A stretch of DNA of 64,000 nt from Streptomyces spirodelae (GTDB lineage: Bacteria > Actinomycetota > Actinomycetes > Streptomycetales > Streptomycetaceae): assembly GCF_017676385.1 (NCBI RefSeq), contig NZ_JAFFZN010000008.1, positions 62,001 through 126,000 of the forward strand, given 5' to 3'. This document shows positions 57,863 through 64,000 of this stretch, in pieces (positions within the stretch are counted from its first letter, which is position 1; the number at the start of each line of letters is the position of its first letter). The notes beneath the pieces are model-generated. The model did not search any database. It was not told where the DNA came from and was given only the letters and a program-made list of their open reading frames with translations. The translations under genes and the position numbers were made by a program.

Positions 57863-59980
57863 TCAACGGAGCCAGATGGTGACCTCCGAGCCCCGGGGCG
57901 CCTTCTCGCCGCTGTCGGGGGACTGGTTGAAGACGGTGTCCCCGAAGAAGATGCGGCGCACGGTCACCTCGAAGCCCGCCTGCTCCAGCTTCGTGGTGGC
58001 CTCGTCCTCGCTGCGGCCCTCCACGTCCGGCACCTCGACCATGTCGGGCCCCTTGGAGACCGTCAGCGTCACGGTCTCGCCCTTGGCGAGCGAGCTGCCG
58101 TCGGTGGGGGACTGGCGGGCGACAGTGCCCTTGTCGTGCTCGGAGTGGACCCGCTCGGAGGCGATGCGAACCTTCAGGCCCGCTTCCTTCAGCTCCTTGA
58201 CCGCGTCACTCTGCTCGTCACCCACCACATCGGGCACCTCGACCGGAGCGCCCTTGGAGACCGTCAGCGCCACCGCTGCACCCGGCCTGCGCTTGCTGCC
58301 CGGCCGGGGATCGGTGGTGATGACGGAGCCCTGCGCGGTCTCCTCGTCGAACCTCCGCTTGACCGTCCCCGGCTCCAGCCCGGCGTCCTTGAGCTGCCGG
58401 CGGGCGTCCGAGAGGGGAGTCCCCTTCAGCTCGGGGACCTTCACCACATGGGGGCCGCGGGAGACGGTCAGCGTGACGCTGCCCGTCTTGCGTACGCGCT
58501 CGCCCGGCTTCGGATCGGTGCTGATCACATGGCCGCGCTCGATCCGCTCGCTGTAGTCGCGCTCGACCTTCACATCCAGCCCGGCGTCCGAGAGCTTCTC
58601 CGTCGCCTCCGACTGGGTCTTGTCCAGCACGGCGGGGGTCCGGACGAACTGCCCGGAATTGACGTACCAGATGCCGGTGGCCACCAGCGCCACCAGCAGC
58701 ACTCCCAGCGTCACCAGCCACCAGCGTGGCTGCAGTACCCGCCTCCGGTGGCCACCGGCGGCGGGACCTCCCGCTTCCCCCTCGCCGCCCGGCGGAGCCG
58801 CAGGCGGGGAGACGGGGGGTGCCGAGAGAATCGCCGTACGGTCCATCGGCTCGGCGTCCGGCACCGGTACCGGGGGGAGTGTCGCGGTGTCCGTGGCATC
58901 CGCGGAATGGGGGGCCTCCCCGGGGTGGGCGGCCTCCGCGAGATGGGTGGCCCCCGCGGGGTGGGCGGCCTCTGCTGGGCGGGGGATCACGGAGGTCTCG
59001 GCCTCGCTCGCCGAGGTGGCGCCCACGGGGGTCGCGACGGCGGGGTGTGCCGCTTCGGCGGCCGGCCCTGTGGGGCCCGCCGGGCCCGTGCCGCCGTCCT
59101 TGGCCTGCGGCGGTACTGCGTCCAGCTCCTCGTCGGACAGCCCCGCCCGGGCCGCGCGGACCTCCGCCAGCAGCGCGACCGCGTCCTCGGGCCGCCCCCC
59201 GGGCGACCGCGCCGTCGCCCGCGCGACCACGGCGTCCAACGCCGCCGCCATCCCCGGCACCGCCGCCGAGGGAGCCGGCATGTCCTTGTTCAGATGCTGG
59301 TAGAGCACCTGCGCGGGAGAGGCCCCGGAGTGCGGCTTGGTGCCGGTCAGCATCTCGTAGAGCATCACACCGCACGAGTACAGATCCGTACGCGGCGTCG
59401 CCGTGCCGTCCTCGATCTGCTCCGGCGCCAGATACGAGACCGTGCCCAGGATGGAGTCAGTCGTCGCCGAGGTCTGGCTGTCCACAGCGCGGACCAGCCC
59501 GAAATCGGCTACCTTCACCCGGCCGTCGTCCCCTATCAGCACGTTCTCCGGCTTCACATCCCGGTGCACGAGCCCGGCGCGGTGTGCCGCGCCCAGCGCG
59601 GCCAGCACCGGTTCCAGGATGTCGAGCGCCGCGCGGGGGCGCAGCGCGCCTCTGTCGCGCAGTACGTCACGGAGTGTGCAGCCCTCCACGTACTCCATCG
59701 CGAGATAGACGTACGTGCCGTCCGTACCCTGGTCGAAGACCCCGACGACGTTCTGGTGCGCGAGCCGCGCCGCCGACTTCGCCTCCCTGATGAAGCGGGT
59801 CACGAACGTGTCGTCCGCAGAGAGGGAGGTGTGCATCACCTTCAGGGCCAGCACGCGGTCCAGGCGGGTGTCCATGGCGCGGTACACCGTCGCCATGCCG
59901 CCGACGGCTACGCGGGCGTCGATGCGGTACCGGCCATCGAGAACCTGGCCCACCAGGGGGTCCTTGAGGGTGGTGTCCAT
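57863..59980 (-). CDS. PknB-like Ser/Thr protein kinase with four PASTA domains
   Basis: This 705-residue kinase has a cytoplasmic N-terminal Hanks-type domain (ATP-binding K47 in LALKVM, HRDVKPENV, DFGLVRA, SYLAPEQ). A Pro/Ala-rich linker of about 150 residues with repeated EAAHPAG follows, then one membrane helix (WWLVTLGVLLVALVATGIWYV). Four PASTA domains outside bind peptidoglycan or lipid II. The ATG at 59980 has TACACT 7 bases in front and no ribosome site, so it is probably leaderless. It would sense wall state and phosphorylate division or wall proteins. A clear terminator follows. Confidence 0.93.
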   Translation of the reverse strand: MDTTLKDPLVGQVLDGRYRIDARVAVGGMATVYRAMDTRLDRVLALKVMHTSLSADDTFVTRFIREAKSAARLAHQNVVGVFDQGTDGTYVYLAMEYVEGCTLRDVLRDRGALRPRAALDILEPVLAALGAAHRAGLVHRDVKPENVLIGDDGRVKVADFGLVRAVDSQTSATTDSILGTVSYLAPEQIEDGTATPRTDLYSCGVMLYEMLTGTKPHSGASPAQVLYQHLNKDMPAPSAAVPGMAAALDAVVARATARSPGGRPEDAVALLAEVRAARAGLSDEELDAVPPQAKDGGTGPAGPTGPAAEAAHPAVATPVGATSASEAETSVIPRPAEAAHPAGATHLAEAAHPGEAPHSADATDTATLPPVPVPDAEPMDRTAILSAPPVSPPAAPPGGEGEAGGPAAGGHRRRVLQPRWWLVTLGVLLVALVATGIWYVNSGQFVRTPAVLDKTQSEATEKLSDAGLDVKVERDYSERIERGHVISTDPKPGERVRKTGSVTLTVSRGPHVVKVPELKGTPLSDARRQLKDAGLEPGTVKRRFDEETAQGSVITTDPRPGSKRRPGAAVALTVSKGAPVEVPDVVGDEQSDAVKELKEAGLKVRIASERVHSEHDKGTVARQSPTDGSSLAKGETVTLTVSKGPDMVEVPDVEGRSEDEATTKLEQAGFEVTVRRIFFGDTVFNQSPDSGEKAPRGSEVTIWLR

Positions 59981-60164
59981 TGCGCAGAGTGTACGAGGGC
60001 GCTGCGGCGGCTTTGCCGCTTGGTTGCGGGTTGCCGCTGTTTCGGAGCCGAACAGTGACAACCCCTCACGGGGGGCCGCCGCCTTGTGACCGCGGGCCCC
60101 TCACGGGGTGGTCCCCCGCGTTGTGGACGCACGCCCCGCTTGTTGCTTCGGCTGCCGCCGCGGG

Positions 60165-60263
60165 GTCGTGTCGGGGGGCTCCTCGGAGCCCCCCGACAAC
60201 GGAAAGGAGCCAGAGGGCCGGGCCCTCAGCCAATGGTGGCGGCCTCAGGCAATGGTGGCGGCG

Positions 60264-60266
<3 letters not shown>
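60165..60266. repeat. Dispersed repeat, copy B (inverted relative to 21810-21957)
   Basis: Read on the minus strand it starts exactly at the thiG stop and shares gacgccgccaccattg, ggctgagggcccggccctct and the ggggggctccg...cccccgacacgacc hairpin with copy A. Each copy also has a tandem ccgccattggctgagg-like element. Confidence 0.8.
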
Positions 60267-61287
<1,021 letters not shown>

Positions 61288-61291
<4 letters not shown>

Positions 61292-62592
61292 ACGGGCTGC
61301 TCCTGGAGCGCACGGGAGGGAGCGGGGGAGGCGGTGGAAGAGGCGAAGCGGCGTGGGGTGAACGGCAGCGCCGGCTCGGGCAGCTCGCCGGTGGTCAGCA
61401 CTTCGGCCAGTACCTCGCCGGTGACGGGGGTGAGCAGGACCCCGTGCCGGTAGTGGCCGGTGGCCAGGTGGAGCCCGGCCAGTTCGGTGGGGCCGAGCAG
61501 GGGCGCGTTGTCGGGGGAGCCGGGGCGCAGCCCGGCGCGGGTCTCGGCCAGCGGCAGCTCGGTGACGCCGGGCAGAAGTTCGTGCGCGTCCCGCAGCAGC
61601 TCGTAGACGCCGCCGGCGGTGACCGTCGTGTCCCAGCCGAGCTCTTCGCTGGTGGCTCCGACGACCAGCTCGCCGTCCTCGCGGGGCACCAGATAGAGGG
61701 GAGCGCCGCGGACCACGGCACGCACCGTGCGGGAGAGGAAGGCGCCGTGCCGCGCGGGCGGCATCCGCAGCCGCAGGACTTGCCCTTTCACCGGGCGGAC
61801 GGGCGGCGCCACCTCGGGCGGCAGACCCTCCAGGGCACAGCTGCGGGAGCCGAGCGCGAGGACCGTCTGCCCGGCGTGCAGTTCCGTGCCGTCCTCCAGG
61901 GCGGCGCCCACGGCGCGCTCCCGGGAGGTGAGCAGCCGCAGCGCGCGGGCGCGGCGGAAGACGACCCCCGCGCGTTCGCAGGCGCGCAGCAGTGCCGCCG
62001 CCAGTCGGCGGGGGTCGATCTGGTGGTCACCGTCCACGCGGGCTCCGCCGCGCACGGAGGGCGCCAGCATCGGCTCCAGGCGACGGCACTCACGCCCGGT
62101 CAGCCACTGCGATTCCAGTCCGCAGCGCTGCTGGAGCGCGTGCAGCTCGCGCAGGTGGGTGCGGTCGTCGGCGTCGAGCGCGACCGCGAGGGTGCCGCAG
62201 GCGCGGTGGCCGGTCTCCAGCCCGGCGGCGTCCTCCAGTTCGGCGACGAAGTCCGGATAGCGCGCGGCCGAGGCGAGGTTCAGGCGCAGCAGCGTCTCCT
62301 CGCCGTAGTGCAGCTCGGTGACGGCCGCCAGCATGCCCGCCGCGACCTGCGCCGCGCCGCCGCCGGGCTCGGGGTCGACGACGGTGACCGTCAGGCCGCG
62401 CCCGGCCGCCCGCCAGGCGGTGACCAGGCCGATGAGCCCGCCGCCGAGCACGAGCACATCGGGGCTCGCGCCGGGTTCGACGGGGACGGCCGAGACAGCT
62501 GGGACGGCGGTTCCACTCCTCGCGGTCTGCTTCTTCGGGGCTCGCTCCGCGGGGCCTGCGGTTCGCTCCGCGGGACTTGTCGTGCCGCGCAT
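61288..62592 (-). CDS. thiO: Glycine oxidase
   Basis: This 434-residue FAD enzyme oxidises glycine to the imine needed for thiazole. The dinucleotide-binding motif is VLVLGGGLIGLVTAWRAAGRGL (about residue 46). The C-terminal part contains GLRPGSPDNAPLLG and GHYRHGVLLTPVTG, typical of ThiO. An N-terminal extension of about 40 residues is Ala/Pro/Thr rich and may not be conserved; the ATG at 62592 could be upstream of the true start. A TPP riboswitch lies directly in front. It is the first gene of thiO-thiS-thiG. Confidence 0.93.
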
Positions 62593-62603
62593 GGGCGCTG
62601 CTG

Positions 62604-62692
62604 CTCCCTTCGCCGGAATGACCCGGATCAGGTTCGGACGGTCGGAGGCCGCCGCAGCCTCCCTCTCAGCCCGGTGCGTCCGGGCTCCCGCG
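62604..62692 (-). ncRNA. TPP riboswitch
   Basis: Read on the minus strand the segment contains the thi-box core: GCGGGAGCCCGGACGCACC, CTGAGAGGGAGG, CCGAACCTGATCCGGGT and a final GGCGAAGGGA. It binds thiamine pyrophosphate and turns off thiO-thiS-thiG. A -10-like TAGGGT lies on the minus strand at 62721-62716. Confidence 0.93.
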
Positions 62693-62819
62693 TATGCCGT
62701 GTGACTACCGCACCCACCCTACTGCGGTGCGGGTGAGCCGGGTAAGGCCACCGGGTGGGTCCGGGCGCCTCGCCGGGGGCCTACGACCGCTGGCCGATGG
62801 CCGTGCCAGCCGACCGGCA

Positions 62820-62825
62820 TACAGT
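62820..62825 (+). promoter_or_regulatory. Predicted -10 for leaderless oxidoreductase
   Basis: TACAGT ends 6 bases before the GTG at 62832. No Shine-Dalgarno sequence is present. Confidence 0.5.
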
Positions 62826-62831
62826 GATCGT

Positions 62832-64000
62832 GTGAGTGACAGTCAGAGGCAGCAGCGGGTCGTGATCGTGGGCGCGGGTATGGCCGGTGTGCAGACCGCC
62901 GTGCAACTGCGCGAACAGGGCTGGCCCGGCTCCGTCCGGCTGATCGGGGCCGAGCCGCACGCGCCGTACGACAGGCCGCCGCTGTCCAAGGCCGTGCTGC
63001 TCGGCAAGGGCGAGGAGGCCCAGGCGCCGCTCTTCGAGGTCGACTTCGCGAACCTGGACATCGAGCTCGAACTGGGCAGGACCGTCACCGGACTGCGGAC
63101 CGACGAGCGGCTGCTGGTCACCGACGCGGGGCCGGTCCACTACGACCGTCTGGTTCTGGCCACGGGGGCCGAACCGGTCGCGCTGCCGGGAAGCGAGGGC
63201 GTGCCCGGTGTCCACCTGCTGCGCACTCTGGACGACGCGCAGCGGCTGCGCCCGGTGCTGGCGGCGCGGGGCAGGATCGTGGTGGTCGGCGCCGGCTGGA
63301 TCGGCGCGGAGTTCGCCACGGCGGCGCGCGAGCGCGGCTGCGAGGTCACTGTCGTCGAGGCTGCGGACACCCCGCTGCCCGGCGCGCTCCCGGCGCAGGT
63401 GACCGAGCCGATGCGGGCCTGGTACGCGGAGGCCGGGGCGACGCTGCGCACCGGGGTCGCCGTCGAGTCGGTCGAACGCGGCGGGGTGCTGCTCGCCGAC
63501 GGTACGCGGCTGGCGGCGGACGCGGTGCTGGTCGGCATCGGGGCCCGCCCGGCGACCGGCTGGCTGCGCGGCTCCGGCGTCGAGCTGGGCCCTGACGGTG
63601 CCGTGGTCGCCGACGCCCGGCTGCGCGCCACTGTCCCGGGCGACCACGACTCCGGTGTCTACGCGGTGGGCGACTGCGCCTCCTTCCCGTCGGCCCGCTA
63701 CGGCGAGCGGCTGCTGATCCACCACTGGGACAACGCGCTGCAGGGCCCCCGTACGGTCGCGGCGAACCTGCTGGCCGAGGGGCACGCCGATGGCGAGGCC
63801 GACACCGTCGTCTACGACCCGGTGCCCTACTTCTGGTCCGAGCAGTTCGGCCGTTTCGTGCAGTACATCGGGCACCACGCGGAGGGGGACGAGCTGGTGT
63901 GGCGCGGCTCCCCGGACGGCGCCGCCTGGAGCGTGTGCTGGCTGCGCGGGGAGCGGCTGGCCGCGCTGCTGGCCGTCGGCCGTCCGCGCGATCTCGCACA
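62832..64000 (+). CDS. FAD-dependent NAD(P)H ferredoxin reductase-like protein, 3' end outside window
   Basis: The open frame runs from GTG 62832 to the window end, at least 389 residues. It has the FAD-binding VVIVGAGMAGVQTA, an APYDRPPLSK segment typical of oxygenase-coupled ferredoxin reductases, a second fold with RIVVVGAGWIGAEFA and the FAD-binding YAVGDCA. A C-terminal reductase domain begins with FWSEQFGRFVQYIG. It probably passes electrons from NAD(P)H to a ferredoxin or P450 system. The start is probably leaderless. It diverges from the thiamine genes. Confidence 0.9.
   Translation, partial: MSDSQRQQRVVIVGAGMAGVQTAVQLREQGWPGSVRLIGAEPHAPYDRPPLSKAVLLGKGEEAQAPLFEVDFANLDIELELGRTVTGLRTDERLLVTDAGPVHYDRLVLATGAEPVALPGSEGVPGVHLLRTLDDAQRLRPVLAARGRIVVVGAGWIGAEFATAARERGCEVTVVEAADTPLPGALPAQVTEPMRAWYAEAGATLRTGVAVESVERGGVLLADGTRLAADAVLVGIGARPATGWLRGSGVELGPDGAVVADARLRATVPGDHDSGVYAVGDCASFPSARYGERLLIHHWDNALQGPRTVAANLLAEGHADGEADTVVYDPVPYFWSEQFGRFVQYIGHHAEGDELVWRGSPDGAAWSVCWLRGERLAALLAVGRPRDLA

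Noticed and set aside
62461..62490. A T-loop-like GGTTCGAC that could mark a tRNA
   Set aside because: It lies inside thiO and no acceptor or anticodon stem can be formed around it.

Overview
The window comes from a very GC-rich actinomycete chromosome, almost certainly a Streptomyces. The reasons are the many GTG and TTG starts, the actinobacterial cytochrome bc1-aa3 gene set, a MacRS-type two-component system, a SAM-IV riboswitch, and a gene order that I recall (not checked) from the core of the Streptomyces coelicolor chromosome, roughly SCO2156 down to SCO2100. No tRNA, rRNA, CRISPR array, insertion sequence or prophage was recognised.

Layout. 1-9133: respiratory chain. The end of ctaC is followed by ctaD-ctaF, a lipoprotein L,D-transpeptidase, a receiver-like protein on the other strand, then ctaE-qcrC-qcrA-qcrB. 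9339-11369: trpD, a VOC protein and a small zinc-ribbon protein. 11702-21854: a nitrate/nitrite assimilation run (narK transporter, molybdenum nitrate reductase, its flavin/2Fe-2S reductase, nirB, nirD, an NnaR-type regulator and a sirohydrochlorin-chelatase-like protein). 22040-23818: a SAM-IV riboswitch, a very short upstream ORF and a class V aminotransferase. 23836-27867: a MerR regulator, a stand-alone Lrp-type sensor domain, a rhomboid protease, a small zinc-ribbon protein and a NYN-domain protein. 28198-31776: two secreted NlpC/P60 hydrolases and a membrane-anchored metallopeptidase. 31730-34397: divergent glycosyltransferases. 34380-36197: an ECF41-type sigma factor divergent from an NAD(P)H quinone reductase/azoreductase-like gene. 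36185-45192: fadD, a phosphoesterase, an SRPBCC protein, an ArsA-like protein, a DUF5304-like protein, glkA, an EEP-family protein, a membrane protein and an esterase. 45420-53165: an acyltransferase, macS-macR, pfkA, a fused trpEG with a Trp-codon leader and attenuator, and class II DAHP synthase. 53322-54203: bfd with an iron box, and bfr. 54436-57405: a sulfite-oxidase-like protein, a DUF4396 protein behind a CsoR-like palindrome, endonuclease IV and a lytic transglycosylase. 57863-64000: a PASTA Ser/Thr kinase, thiG-thiS-thiO behind a TPP riboswitch, and a ferredoxin-reductase-like gene cut by the window end.

How the genes work together. Most are housekeeping functions (respiration, nitrogen assimilation, aromatic amino acid and thiamine synthesis, cell wall turnover, iron storage). 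The accessory interest lies in regulation. RNA switches are SAM-IV, TPP, a trp attenuator and one unassigned structured leader. Predicted operators are an iron box, a CsoR-like site, an ECF41 autopromoter, a palindrome over the ctaE start and a GTGGTC/GACCAC array. Several genes look leaderless. Dispersed GC-rich palindromic repeats run into the 3' ends of at least three genes and supply their C-terminal residues.
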